This document shows positions 42,889 through 51,489 of a DNA stretch of 64,000 bases, piece after piece (position 1 is the first letter of the stretch; the number at the start of each line of letters is the position of its first letter). This DNA is from Corticimicrobacter sp040137905. GTDB taxonomy: Bacteria > Pseudomonadota > Gammaproteobacteria > Burkholderiales > Burkholderiaceae_B. The position numbers and the translations under genes were made by a program. The stretch is taken from the NCBI RefSeq assembly GCF_040137905.1, contig NZ_JBEFDG010000044.1, positions 62,001 through 126,000 on the forward strand. Direction: 5' to 3'. The notes under the pieces are model-generated. The model was not told the DNA's origin and made no database searches. It worked only from the letters and a program-made list of their open reading frames with translations.

Positions 42889-43881
42889 TCAGCGCAGCAA
42901 CGAAAGATCGACACCGCCGTCCGGACGATGCACGACGATGACCGGCATCTGGTTCTGCAAGGCCTGCAGAAAGCCTTCCGCATCCTTGATACTGAAAACG
43001 CCCGCCATGCTCAGGCGTTTCAGTCTGCTGTCCGTAAGATGGATGGGCTGGGCCAGGTAGCGGTTCATCTCATGTACCACGCTTTCCAGTGGCTGGTCCC
43101 GGAAAACCACCTTGCCCTGACGCCAGGCGGTAAGCGCAGCGACATCCGCTGACGCGACATGCAGTTGCGCATCGCCACGCACGCTTGCCGTCAGGCCTGC
43201 CGTCAGCAGAGCCTGGTCACGTGCCCACCAGCGTCCGGATGTCACCTCGACTGTCCCCGACTCAACGGCCACCGAAATCCGGTCCTGTTGTTTCCGCACG
43301 GTGAAAACCGTTCCTGTGACCCGAACATTGACCTCACCTGCCGTCACTAAAAACGGGCGAGCGGTATTGCTGCGCACGTCGAATGCCGCCTCGCCCTCAA
43401 GCAGTTCGACGTCGCGGCGATCCCCGTAATAGCGCACCACCAACCGCGTGGCGACATTCATCTCGATGACCGAGCCATCGGGCAAGGTCTCCGCTCGTTG
43501 TTCTCCATGCACCGTTGCGTAGCGCAAGACCTGTTCCGGATACTCCAGCAGACGGCTGTAGCCAAACACGCCTACCGCGACCGCCACGGCACAGCTTGCG
43601 CCCGCCCCCACCAGCCAGCGCCGACGGGTGCGTTGCCGACACGCTTCTGCTGGCTCTGGTGCCATCAGCAATTCCCGCAGCGTATCTTCCGGCACCAAAC
43701 TGGTAGCCTGCCAGATCTCATCCAGCGCCCGGTATTCGTGTTCATTGCGCGGATCGGCCTGACGCCACTGCCGAAAATGAGCCTGCTCGGCAACAGTGAA
43801 ATGACCGGAATGCACGCGGGCAAACCAGTAGGCGGCAGCATCGCGTGGATCGTCAGGAAGTGTTGGGCTGTCTGTGCTCAT
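42889..43881 (-). CDS. fecR: FecR-family anti-sigma/sigma regulator
   Basis: A 330-residue inner-membrane regulator. The N-terminal cytoplasmic domain (DUF4880-like: 'AAAYWFARVHSGHFTVAEQAHFRQWRQADPRNEHEYRALDEIW') binds the sigma factor, one membrane helix follows near residues 88-106 ('LVGAGASCAVAVAVGVFGY'), and the periplasmic FecR domain ('YATVHGEQRAETLPDGSVIEMNVATRLVVRYYGDRRDVELLEGEAAFDV') contacts the receptor STN domain. A C-terminal secretin/TonB-like segment completes it. The ATG at 43881 was chosen; an upstream extension would overlap fecI. Confidence 0.93.
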   Translation of the reverse strand: MSTDSPTLPDDPRDAAAYWFARVHSGHFTVAEQAHFRQWRQADPRNEHEYRALDEIWQATSLVPEDTLRELLMAPEPAEACRQRTRRRWLVGAGASCAVAVAVGVFGYSRLLEYPEQVLRYATVHGEQRAETLPDGSVIEMNVATRLVVRYYGDRRDVELLEGEAAFDVRSNTARPFLVTAGEVNVRVTGTVFTVRKQQDRISVAVESGTVEVTSGRWWARDQALLTAGLTASVRGDAQLHVASADVAALTAWRQGKVVFRDQPLESVVHEMNRYLAQPIHLTDSRLKRLSMAGVFSIKDAEGFLQALQNQMPVIVVHRPDGGVDLSLLR

Positions 43882-43903
43882 TGCTGAATACCTGGGTCCA
43901 GAC

Positions 43904-44410
43904 TCAGTGCGGGGCATGGTTCTGCAACCGTTCCCTGAGATATCTGGCGGCCCGGATCATGTATTTCTCGACCATATTGACGGAAATGCCCAACTGCTGA
44001 GCGATCTCCTGCTGACTGTATCCCTCGAGCTTGTGCAGCAGAAAGACCTGCCGGCACTTGAGTGGCAATTCCTGCAATGCGTCTTTCAGGGAACACACCA
44101 ACTCGGTCGTCCGTACATGCGCATCAGGATCACCCAGCAGGGGATGCTCATCCTCGCCGAGCTCATGCAGCGGCACGACATCCAGCAACCGTGCCTGGCG
44201 GTGCTTGTCGATCAGGCGGTTGCGCACGCTGCGATGCAGATAGGCTCCGGGATTGACCAGTGCAGCGGCATCATGCTCCAGCACTTTGACGATCGTATCG
44301 TGCGTGGCATCCTCGGCATCGGCCCGGCTGTCAGCCCGTCGCACCCACGTCCCGACCAGCTCGCCGTAATGGCTGAGCCAACCTTTTCTGGACACAGGTG
44401 AGCGTGACAT
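43904..44410 (-). CDS. fecI: FecI-family ECF sigma factor
   Basis: A 168-residue extracytoplasmic-function sigma factor. Region 2 ('ADSRADAEDATHDTIVKVLEH') and region 4 ('CRQVFLLHKLEGYSQQEIAQQLGISVNMVEKYMIRAARYLRERL') are complete. With FecR and the STN-carrying receptor it forms a surface-signalling system that activates the receptor gene when the cognate iron chelate is outside. The ATG at 44410 is used; the frame is open further upstream. A Fur-box-like sequence lies about 45 bases upstream, consistent with iron repression. Confidence 0.93.
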   Translation of the reverse strand: MSRSPVSRKGWLSHYGELVGTWVRRADSRADAEDATHDTIVKVLEHDAAALVNPGAYLHRSVRNRLIDKHRQARLLDVVPLHELGEDEHPLLGDPDAHVRTTELVCSLKDALQELPLKCRQVFLLHKLEGYSQQEIAQQLGISVNMVEKYMIRAARYLRERLQNHAPH

Positions 44411-44452
44411 GGATGACAGAAACAACGGCAGGTGTATCGAACTCGATATAGT

Positions 44453-44471
44453 AGCAATGATTCTTATTGTC
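44453..44471 (-). promoter_or_regulatory. Candidate Fur box upstream of fecI
   Basis: AGCAATGATTCTTATTGTC matches 12 of 19 positions of the classical Fur box (GATAATGATAATCATTATC), including the ATGAT core. It lies 43 bases before the fecI start, the expected place for iron control of a FecIR system. Assigned by eye only. Confidence 0.5.
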
Positions 44472-44540
44472 CAGCATGGGAAACTTGAATCTGCCATCTC
44501 CTGATAGCCATCAGGATCTGCTCAGCAACCTCGCAGCCAA

Positions 44541-44570
44541 GAAAAAAGGCGACCCTGACCGGCGTCGCCT
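44541..44570 (-). terminator. Rho-independent terminator of ppa
   Basis: Perfect 7-base arms AGGCGAC (44547-44553) and GTCGCCT (44564-44570); on the minus strand the stem is followed by TTTTTTC. It lies about 45 bases beyond the ppa stop, at the end of the hem-ppa gene group. Confidence 0.8.
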
Positions 44571-44612
44571 ATTTCACCTGCAACCGCCCGTCCTCACGGA
44601 CAGGCCGATAAA

Positions 44613-45152
44613 TCACGCGTCGTTCTGCAGACGCCAGGCCTCGGCGCTCTTCAGGATTTCGGCACGGGCGGCTTCCGGGCCTTGCCAGCCGGTCAGCTTG
44701 ACCCACTTGCCTTTCTCGAGATCCTTGTAGTGCTCGAAAAAGTGGCGGATACGCTCGATTTCCTCGATCGGCAGATCGTCGATGGACTGGATCTTGCGAT
44801 AGACCGGATACAGCTTGTCGATGGGCAGCGCCAGCAGCTTGGCATCGCCACCGCCTTCGTCTTCCATGTTGAGCACGCCAATGGCGCGGCAGCGGATCAC
44901 GGCACCGGCCTGGATCGGGAACGGAGTGATCACCAGTACGTCGGCGGGGTCACCATCATCGGAGATCGTCTGCGGAATGTAGCCATAGTTGCACGGATAG
45001 TGCATGGCGGCCAGCATGAAACGGTCGACGAACAGCGCGCCCGAATCCTTGTCCACCTCGTACTTGATCGGGTCGGCATTCATCGGAATTTCGATGACGA
45101 CATTGAAATCATCCGGCAGGTTCTTGCCTGCTCCGACATTCAAAAGACTCAT
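44613..45152 (-). CDS. ppa: Inorganic pyrophosphatase
   Basis: A 179-residue family I soluble pyrophosphatase that hydrolyses pyrophosphate and so pulls biosynthetic reactions forward. The signature D-G-D-P-A-D-V is at residues 66-72, and 'DRFMLAAMHYPCNYGYIPQT' holds further active-site residues. Length is typical. It begins 28 bases after hemY on the same strand and ends at a good intrinsic terminator, so it may be cotranscribed with the heme genes. Confidence 0.97.
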   Translation of the reverse strand: MSLLNVGAGKNLPDDFNVVIEIPMNADPIKYEVDKDSGALFVDRFMLAAMHYPCNYGYIPQTISDDGDPADVLVITPFPIQAGAVIRCRAIGVLNMEDEGGGDAKLLALPIDKLYPVYRKIQSIDDLPIEEIERIRHFFEHYKDLEKGKWVKLTGWQGPEAARAEILKSAEAWRLQNDA

Positions 45153-45180
45153 TTTCTACCTTGTATGTAAAAAGTGGAAA

Positions 45181-46704
45181 TCAGTAGCCAGCGGGCTTGT
45201 CGCTGTCCGTGCGTGCCGCCTCTGACGATGCGGCAGGCTCTTCGGTACCCAGTGAAGCGGCAGGGATCGGCGCACTGTCGAAATACTCATGGAAGGCATC
45301 ATCACGATCGCTGCTGGCGACCACGGCTTCGTGGCGCGACGGTAGCACACCGCCGTGCACATCGTAGTCGCTGATGCCATCACGCTGGTGCAGGATATCC
45401 GGAGAATCAGCCGTCTGGGGATCGGGCAGGACAAAATCCTCGGGATTGTCGGCCACCAGGTGATGCGGATCGGCCTGCACGTCTGCAGCAGGCAATGCCG
45501 CAGACGCGGCCAGGTCGGGCAGACCCACGCTGGCCGCGGTGGCCTGGCGTAGGTAGGACAGCGCATCATCGCGCCGTCCCAGGCGATCGCTCAGGCTGCC
45601 CAGCAGCGCATAGGTGCCGGCTGTCGGCTGTACGGCGAGACTGCGACGCAAATAACGCTCTGCCTGCCCCCAGATCTGCCCATGCAGGCACAGCACGCCC
45701 ATGGCACGCAGCAGGTCGGGATGATCGGGATGATCCTTGAGCCAGCGCACAGCCTTGCTCAGGCGGCGCTGTACATCGGCAGGGGCGCAGCGTGCATAGG
45801 CAGCCAGCAATTCGGGATCAAGCTGCACATCGAGCGCGGACTCCAGCACCTTGCTGGCCTCGCTGCCCTGCTCCTGCGCATCGAACAAGCGGGCCGCAGC
45901 CAAGGCAACCGGCGGCAAGGTGCGCTCCGTGGACTTGAGGGACTTCCAGACCGTGCGCCAATCGTCGCCAGCTTCGAGCAGACGACCAGCGGCCGCGACA
46001 CCGATAATGCGTTCCGCCTCGGCCGGCTCCAGCGCCTTGCGCTTGAAAAGCGCACGGGCCAACAGGTAGGCCTGTTCGTGATGCGCCAGATCGACATGGG
46101 CACGCAGCAGCAGACGAGTAATGTTGACGTAGCGCGCGCCTTCTTCGTAAGGCAGCGTCTGCAGTTTTTCCAGCGCAGCCTGTGGTTGCCCCTGTTCCAG
46201 CAGCAGCTCGGCCCACAGAGCACCGACGGCATCGACCAGAGCCTTCTCGCCAGCGAACTCCTGGGCCTGCCGCAGCAACTCATCGCGGCGGGTATAGGCC
46301 GCCTGAGCATGAGCCGCCCGTGCCGCCGACAGGGCCGCCAGGACCTTGCGATTGTGGTTGCGCGTCTGCCCAAGCAGCTTGGTCAGGTCTTTTTCGGATT
46401 GGGCATAACGCCCTGCCAGCAAACCAATCCAGCCACGCTCGAGGCGATTGTCGTCACGATGCTGCGCACGCCGGCCACGCCAGCCACGCCAGCGCCCCGG
46501 CACCGACAGCAGCCAGCTCAGAAAGCGCAGGCCGACATACAGCAGGATGAACGAACCGACGATCAGGGCCACAGCCAGCATGATCGACAATTCGATGCGA
46601 TACGGCGGCACCAGGATGACGACATTGCCGGCATGCTGTCGCAGAAACACTGCCGCCGCCACTGCGACGACCGCCAGGAGCAGAGTCCAGAACCAGGCTC
46701 TCAT
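45181..46704 (-). CDS. hemY: Heme biosynthesis-associated TPR protein HemY
   Basis: A 507-residue inner-membrane protein with two N-terminal hydrophobic helices (about residues 4-19 and 39-62, 'IELSIMLAVALIVGSFILLYVGL'), a HemY N-terminal domain and TPR-type repeats ('GQPQAALEKLQTLPYEEGARYVN', 'AERYLRRSLAVQPTAGTYALLGSLSDRLGRRDDALSYLRQA'). A poorly conserved acidic tail of about 100 residues follows. This is the proteobacterial HemY of the hemCDXY operon, not the Bacillus protoporphyrinogen oxidase of the same name; its exact role is unclear. It starts 4 bases after hemX. Confidence 0.9.
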   Translation of the reverse strand: MRAWFWTLLLAVVAVAAAVFLRQHAGNVVILVPPYRIELSIMLAVALIVGSFILLYVGLRFLSWLLSVPGRWRGWRGRRAQHRDDNRLERGWIGLLAGRYAQSEKDLTKLLGQTRNHNRKVLAALSAARAAHAQAAYTRRDELLRQAQEFAGEKALVDAVGALWAELLLEQGQPQAALEKLQTLPYEEGARYVNITRLLLRAHVDLAHHEQAYLLARALFKRKALEPAEAERIIGVAAAGRLLEAGDDWRTVWKSLKSTERTLPPVALAAARLFDAQEQGSEASKVLESALDVQLDPELLAAYARCAPADVQRRLSKAVRWLKDHPDHPDLLRAMGVLCLHGQIWGQAERYLRRSLAVQPTAGTYALLGSLSDRLGRRDDALSYLRQATAASVGLPDLAASAALPAADVQADPHHLVADNPEDFVLPDPQTADSPDILHQRDGISDYDVHGGVLPSRHEAVVASSDRDDAFHEYFDSAPIPAASLGTEEPAASSEAARTDSDKPAGY

Positions 46705-46708
46705 GGCA

Positions 46709-47884
46709 TTATTCCTGTGCGCCGGACTCGGCCGGCAGTGCTGCCTTGGCACGCGCAGCCTCCAGCGCATGCAGGCTGTTGCCGATATCCGGGATGTCAG
46801 CCTTGATCGGTGCCTGGGCCAGGGCTTCGACCTGGGCGAAGGCACGGGCAACATCGACATTCTGCATGTCGAAATACTGCGACAGCGCACGCGCCACGAT
46901 ATCAAGCTCGCTCTTCCAGACATCAGGCTGGCGGGCCAGCAAGGCCACCTGTGCCGTCAGCAGTCGCTGGCGCAGGTTGCTGCGCAACTGGCTGGCCTGG
47001 TCGGGCGACAGCAACAGGGCATCCGGCGCATCGATGCGCTGGACCTTGACCAGATTGGAAAATTCGCCGGCAATCGCATGACCCAGGCGACCAGGCCAGG
47101 TTTCCATCTCGGCGCGCCAACGTACCCACCACGAGGCATCAGGATCCACCACCGGCGCAGCCGGCAATGCGACGGTGTCATCGGCAGCCGCTACAGGCTG
47201 GGCAACAGGCGCGGTATCGATCACGGCATTCACGCCCGGTGCCAGCAAAGGCAGTGTATCGATCTGGCGAACCAGGGCATCGACACGCCGCGACAGCGCC
47301 GGGATATCAACCTGAGGCGTCATGCGCAGACGTTCGAGATCGCCATTGACGGCCTGCAGAACCATTGCGAAACCAGGCCGGTCGGCGCTTGCCAGGCGGG
47401 CCTGTGCCGTTTCCAGTGCCACGATGGCGTTGCCGACCTGTCCGGCCAGGCGCAATTGCTGGCTGGCCAGGGTCAGGATGCGATCAAGGTCATTGGAGAG
47501 AACGACATCACCGCCCTCGTCCGTCAGATTTTGCCAAGCCTGCTCCAGCACCTGGTAGCGGCTGCTGAGATCGGTCAGTTTTTCTTCGAGTGCCTGCACC
47601 TTGGCCTGCTGGCCCTGGGCAATGTCACGCGCCTCGTCAGCCTGTCGCTGAGTCTGCTGCAACTGCGTCTCGACCGTGCTTAGACGGCCGGCCAGTTCAC
47701 GACCGCCCTGCTGGAACTCCTGGCGCTGGTACCACAGCGCGCTCAACAGCGCGGCAATCACCAGCACAGCCAGCAACAGTATGGTCAGCCAGCCTCCCTT
47801 GCCGCCACGCCGGGCAGATTCGGGCTGGGTCTCGGCGGCAGCCTGCCGGGCAGGTGCCTCAATCTCGGATGTGATGTCGGTCAT
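46709..47884 (-). CDS. hemX: HemX-like membrane protein
   Basis: A 391-residue inner-membrane protein with a cytoplasmic N terminus, one membrane segment near residues 33-51 ('WLTILLLAVLVIAALLSALWY'), a coiled coil near 55-120 ('GRLSTVETQLQQTQRQADEARDIAQGQQAKVQALEEKL') and a HemX domain ('LSNDLDRILTLASQQLRLAGQVGNAIVALETAQARLA'). It is sometimes annotated as uroporphyrinogen-III C-methyltransferase, but no methyltransferase motif is present. The start overlaps the hemD stop (ATGA). Confidence 0.9.
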   Translation of the reverse strand: MTDITSEIEAPARQAAAETQPESARRGGKGGWLTILLLAVLVIAALLSALWYQRQEFQQGGRELAGRLSTVETQLQQTQRQADEARDIAQGQQAKVQALEEKLTDLSSRYQVLEQAWQNLTDEGGDVVLSNDLDRILTLASQQLRLAGQVGNAIVALETAQARLASADRPGFAMVLQAVNGDLERLRMTPQVDIPALSRRVDALVRQIDTLPLLAPGVNAVIDTAPVAQPVAAADDTVALPAAPVVDPDASWWVRWRAEMETWPGRLGHAIAGEFSNLVKVQRIDAPDALLLSPDQASQLRSNLRQRLLTAQVALLARQPDVWKSELDIVARALSQYFDMQNVDVARAFAQVEALAQAPIKADIPDIGNSLHALEAARAKAALPAESGAQE

Positions 47885-48711
47885 AGCCTGGATTGTAATA
47901 TGTTGTCGGTTCCTGCCTGCCGCACGGTCAGAAAAGCGTGTAACAAACTCTCGTCCAGCGGCTGGCTCGTGACAACCCGGCGGCAATCGCGAGCACCAGC
48001 ATACAGGGTTTCAAGGCAGGATTGGGTGATGCGCGGATGCGTTGTGATGAAACAACAGGTGCGCCACCAATCCTCCCATCCCTGCTCCGCCACACGGGCA
48101 TGCAACGCCCGGAAGCTCTCAATGCTGCTCAGCAGCCAGTTGGCTGTCAGTCCCTGTCGCTGCCAGGCCTGCAAAATATCGGCAGCCGTCGCGGTCCAGG
48201 CAGCCGGAACTCGCCGATAGACCGGCAGCAGATCAACCTGGATGCCGGCCTGATGCAACTGCTCGGCCAGCCAGTCGCGTCCTTGCTCGCCTCGTACGAT
48301 CAGGACGCGACGCAACTGCCCCAGTTCAGGCTGCAGCAAGCGCCACAGCGCCTCGGAATCCAGGCCCTCGCGGGTATCGCTGGGATACAGCAGGCGCACC
48401 TCGGATGGCAGGACACCAGTGGCACGCAAGGCATCGGCACTGCCCGGCCCGACCATGGCCGCCAAGGTGGCAGAGGGCCAACGCCAGTCATGGCCGCCCT
48501 GCTGCCGCATGCCGTCGACATAGAGGCGAGCGGCATTTCCGCTGACGAACATCACCAGGTCATAATCGGCCGGGTCACGCCAGGACACATGATCCAGAGG
48601 TTCGATGGTCATGGCGGGCAGCATCAGCACCTGCCAGCCCTGTTGCACCAGATGCGCCGCCAGCGTCTCGTTGCGCCCCTGGGGCCGGGTCAGAACGGCG
48701 CGTCGCACCAC
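47881..48711 (-). CDS. hemD: Uroporphyrinogen-III synthase
   Basis: A 276-residue enzyme that cyclises hydroxymethylbilane with inversion of ring D to give uroporphyrinogen III. Sequence identity in this family is low; the calls rest on 'RRAVLTRPQGRNETLAAHLVQQGWQVLMLPAMTIEPL', the 'FVSGNAARLYVDGM' loop and the position after hemC. The start is one of two adjacent GTG codons at 48711 and 48708, with AGGG upstream inside the end of hemC. The gene overlaps hemX by four bases. Confidence 0.9.
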   Translation of the reverse strand: MVRRAVLTRPQGRNETLAAHLVQQGWQVLMLPAMTIEPLDHVSWRDPADYDLVMFVSGNAARLYVDGMRQQGGHDWRWPSATLAAMVGPGSADALRATGVLPSEVRLLYPSDTREGLDSEALWRLLQPELGQLRRVLIVRGEQGRDWLAEQLHQAGIQVDLLPVYRRVPAAWTATAADILQAWQRQGLTANWLLSSIESFRALHARVAEQGWEDWWRTCCFITTHPRITQSCLETLYAGARDCRRVVTSQPLDESLLHAFLTVRQAGTDNILQSRL

Positions 48712-48712
48712 G

Positions 48713-49675
48713 TCAGCCCTGCCTGGAAGGCACCTCGATACCGAGTCCTTCCAGGATGGCGGCGGCGCCATCCTGCAACAAGGCGGCAGCAACTTCGGTC
48801 CCCAGTACCTCGGCATCTGCAATCACACCACGTTGCTCGGCACGCAGCACGGTACGCCCGTCGGGCGTGGCCACCAGTGCACGCAGCCATAGCGTATCGG
48901 CACCATCGATTTCGGCATAGGCGGCCAGGGGTACCTGGCAGGAACCGCCCAGTGCCCGCGATACGGCCCGCTCGGCAGCCACGCGGGCCGTGGTGGCCGG
49001 GCAGACCAGCGGTGCCAGCCAACCGGCCACGTCAGTCCGGTCGGCGCGAATTTCGATCCCCAGGGCTCCCTGTCCGGCAGCCGGCAGGCTGAGGTCGGCA
49101 GGCAGCACGGCCCGGATGCGCTCGGCCATGCCCAGTCGCTGCAGGCCTGTGGCCGCCAATACGATGGCATCGTACTCGCCCGCATCGAGCTTGCCCAGGC
49201 GGGTATCGAGGTTGCCACGCAACGGCTTGATGTCGAGATGCGGCCAGCGTGCCCGGATCTGCGCCTCGCGCCGCAGGCTGGAAGTGCCCACGACGGCCCC
49301 TTCGGGCAACGCATCGAGAGACGCGTAACGCGACGACACCAGCGCATCATGCACGTCGCCGCGCGGCAGCACGGCTGCCAGCGAGAAACCTTCGGGAAGC
49401 TCCATCGGCACATCCTTGAGCGAATGTACCGCCAGATCGGCACGGCCATCGTGCAGCGCCGTCTCCAGTTCCTTGACGAACAGTCCCTTGCCACCCACCT
49501 TGGACAGCGTGCGGTCGAGGATCTGATCGCCGCGCGTCGTCATCTCGAGCAGCTCGACCTCACATCCTGGATAGCGATTGCGCAGCAGATCTGCCACGTG
49601 ATGAGCCTGCCACAGCGCAAGACGGCTGGCGCGGGTCGCGATGACCAGTTTCCGGGGAAAGGATGTCTTGCTCAC
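48713..49675 (-). CDS. hemC: Hydroxymethylbilane synthase
   Basis: A 320-residue porphobilinogen deaminase that polymerises four porphobilinogens. The cofactor-binding cysteine is Cys246 in 'RALGGSCQVPLAAYAE', and 'VHSLKDVPMELPEGFSL' and 'GTSSLRREAQIRA' are family motifs. A GTG at 49675 is the likely start, with GAGGTGG just upstream; another GTG lies at 49681. The start overlaps the stop of a 38-codon reading frame (GTGA), suggesting coupled translation. It leads the hemCDXY group. Confidence 0.95.
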   Translation of the reverse strand: MSKTSFPRKLVIATRASRLALWQAHHVADLLRNRYPGCEVELLEMTTRGDQILDRTLSKVGGKGLFVKELETALHDGRADLAVHSLKDVPMELPEGFSLAAVLPRGDVHDALVSSRYASLDALPEGAVVGTSSLRREAQIRARWPHLDIKPLRGNLDTRLGKLDAGEYDAIVLAATGLQRLGMAERIRAVLPADLSLPAAGQGALGIEIRADRTDVAGWLAPLVCPATTARVAAERAVSRALGGSCQVPLAAYAEIDGADTLWLRALVATPDGRTVLRAEQRGVIADAEVLGTEVAAALLQDGAAAILEGLGIEVPSRQG

Positions 49676-49788
49676 AGCCACCTCGACGCCACGATGGACA
49701 GCACCAGTCCGAGCACGCCGACCAGCAGCAGGGTCTGCAGGATGCTCAGCCCCTGGCAGCGATTCTTGTTGGATGTGTCCACACTCAT
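49672..49788 (-). CDS. Small single-span membrane protein, coupled to hemC
   Basis: A 38-residue frame (MSVDTSNKNRCQG, then a hydrophobic stretch ILQTLLLVGVLGLVLSIVA ending in SRWL). An AAAGGAG ribosome site lies 10 bases before the ATG. The TGA stop overlaps the hemC GTG start (GTGA). A short hydrophilic N terminus, one hydrophobic helix and a basic last turn fit a small bitopic membrane protein. I know no named family. It could be a real microprotein or a leader peptide that sets hemC translation. Confidence 0.55.
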   Translation of the reverse strand: MSVDTSNKNRCQGLSILQTLLLVGVLGLVLSIVASRWL

Positions 49789-49816
49789 GGTCACGCAGCT
49801 CCTTTCATTGCAATCA

Positions 49817-50524
49817 TCAGGCCTGACGGGCCTTGCGGTTGCGGCGCTCACCGAGCACACGCCCGACACCGACCACCAGCAGAGCGCCCGCGATCTCAAA
49901 GCCCAATTTGACCACGGTCACAGGCTCGCCCCATTGATTTGTGACAAGCACATCTGTCACCAGCATGCCGCCTGCGATCCAGCCCAGCAGCGCAGCCCCG
50001 AAGGTCACCACTACCGGGTAGCGGTCGATCAGCTTGAGCACCAGCGTACTGCCCCAGATGATGATCGGCACACTGACCAGCAGACCGAAGATAACCAGCG
50101 CCAACTGGTGATCGGCATGGGCCCCCTGCGCGGCACCGGCAATGGCGATGACATTGTCCAGGCTCATGATGAAATCTGCCACGATAATGGTTTTGATCGC
50201 AGCCAGGATCGAGGCACTGCCCTGGATATTGGCATGTTCATCCTCGTCGGGCAGCATCAGCTTGATGCCGATCCAGACCAGCATGAGCGCACCGGCGATC
50301 TTGAGGAACGGTACGGCCAGCAGCGTCAGGGCAAAGAAGATCAGGATCACCCGCAGGACGATGGCACCAGCCGTGCCCCAGAGAATGCCCTTGAGCCGCT
50401 GCGCAGGGGCCAGGTTGCGGCAGGCCAGGGCAATGACGACCGCGTTGTCTCCTCCCAGCAGGATATCGATCAGGATGATCTGGAATACGGCGGCCCAACT
50501 GACCGTCTGCAAAAATTCCATCAT
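49817..50524 (-). CDS. TerC-family membrane protein (YjbE type)
   Basis: A 235-residue integral membrane protein with about seven hydrophobic segments and the duplicated acidic motif of the TerC family: 'IDILLGGDNAVVIALA' near residue 19 and 'VADFIMSLDNVIAIAGAA' near residue 114. Homologues of the YjbE type export manganese or other metals. In many Burkholderiales it follows sucD; here two DJ-1-type genes lie between. An in-frame ATG one codon later is possible. A small frame and hemC follow on the same strand. Confidence 0.88.
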   Translation of the reverse strand: MMEFLQTVSWAAVFQIILIDILLGGDNAVVIALACRNLAPAQRLKGILWGTAGAIVLRVILIFFALTLLAVPFLKIAGALMLVWIGIKLMLPDEDEHANIQGSASILAAIKTIIVADFIMSLDNVIAIAGAAQGAHADHQLALVIFGLLVSVPIIIWGSTLVLKLIDRYPVVVTFGAALLGWIAGGMLVTDVLVTNQWGEPVTVVKLGFEIAGALLVVGVGRVLGERRNRKARQA

Positions 50525-50684
50525 GTTGTGGGTGTCCTGTCTGCGGAGGTAAGGTCGTAAAGGGGGCTATTGTAATCCAGGCAGCCGCCACCCTCGCGCC
50601 GACAGCGCAACCAGAAATCCATGCAGACAAAGCGCTGGAATGTGCACTACCATCCGGTCGAAATCGCCACGATGGATAAATGTG

Positions 50685-51383
50685 CTACAGCGCCGGCACC
50701 GCACTTACTTCGGCCACTCGCTGCGCAGCAGCATGAATGCGCTTGCGGCTGTCACCCAGTACATCGCGCATGTTTTCCATGAATGCAGCACTGATATGCG
50801 CAGGTGCCGTCTCTGGCCTGCCAGCCTCGAAAGGAGGAGCGGGTGCGTACTCCAGCATCAACTGAATATATTGTGCGATATCCGTGCCACACACCTCTGC
50901 AACCAGAGTCAGGGCAAAATCGATGCCGGCAGTAATGCCACTACCCGTCATGATATTGCCATCGCGCACCACCCGGTCATCACCAACAACCGCACCGAAC
51001 TCGACCAGCATATGCCGCCACGCCCAGTGCGTGGTCGCACGTCGCCCTTTCAGAAGACCTGCGGCCCCGAGAATCAGCGAGCCGGTACAGACTGATGTCA
51101 CATAGTCGGCCTTTGCTGCCAAACGCTGAATCGCAGCAATGAACACCGGGTTTTCCATCGCCTGGAAACACCCCAGACCGCCGGGCACGCATAACACCTG
51201 ACACGACTGAATCGCCTCGAGATCGACAAGATTGCTGAAGGTCAGCCCATCGGCACAGATCGGCAGTCCACCGAGCGAAGCAACCCGCACATCGACTTCG
51301 GGCAGGCTGCTCAGAACCTGATGGGGCCCCGTAAAATCGAGGTGTGTCACCCCTTTGTAAAGCGGAATCACGACCGTAATCAT
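50685..51383 (-). CDS. DJ-1/PfpI-family protein, isonitrile hydratase-like
   Basis: A 232-residue protein of the DJ-1/PfpI (GATase1-like) superfamily. 'SVCTGSLILGAAGLLKGRRATTHWAW' (about residues 97-122) carries the nucleophile cysteine in the CTG elbow, and 'DFTGPHQVLSSLPEVDV' near the N terminus supplies the acidic residue. It resembles isonitrile hydratase InhA of Pseudomonas, but the substrate is uncertain. The ATG at 51383 is used. The gene is divergent from an AraC regulator whose N-terminal half is a related DJ-1 domain, so the regulator probably controls it. Confidence 0.85.
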   Translation of the reverse strand: MITVVIPLYKGVTHLDFTGPHQVLSSLPEVDVRVASLGGLPICADGLTFSNLVDLEAIQSCQVLCVPGGLGCFQAMENPVFIAAIQRLAAKADYVTSVCTGSLILGAAGLLKGRRATTHWAWRHMLVEFGAVVGDDRVVRDGNIMTGSGITAGIDFALTLVAEVCGTDIAQYIQLMLEYAPAPPFEAGRPETAPAHISAAFMENMRDVLGDSRKRIHAAAQRVAEVSAVPAL

Positions 51384-51489
51384 CAATGCATCCTAGTCAT
51401 AGCACCGAGTACATTCTTGGCCTCAGCTTGCCCATTTTATGAGTGATAGAATCCGTCCGAAATGACATCTATCCCTCAATAAAAGACAA

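Noticed and set aside
50525..50684. Manganese (yybP-ykoY) riboswitch before the TerC gene
   Set aside because: TerC genes can carry one, but the conserved internal-loop sequences were not found in this gap.
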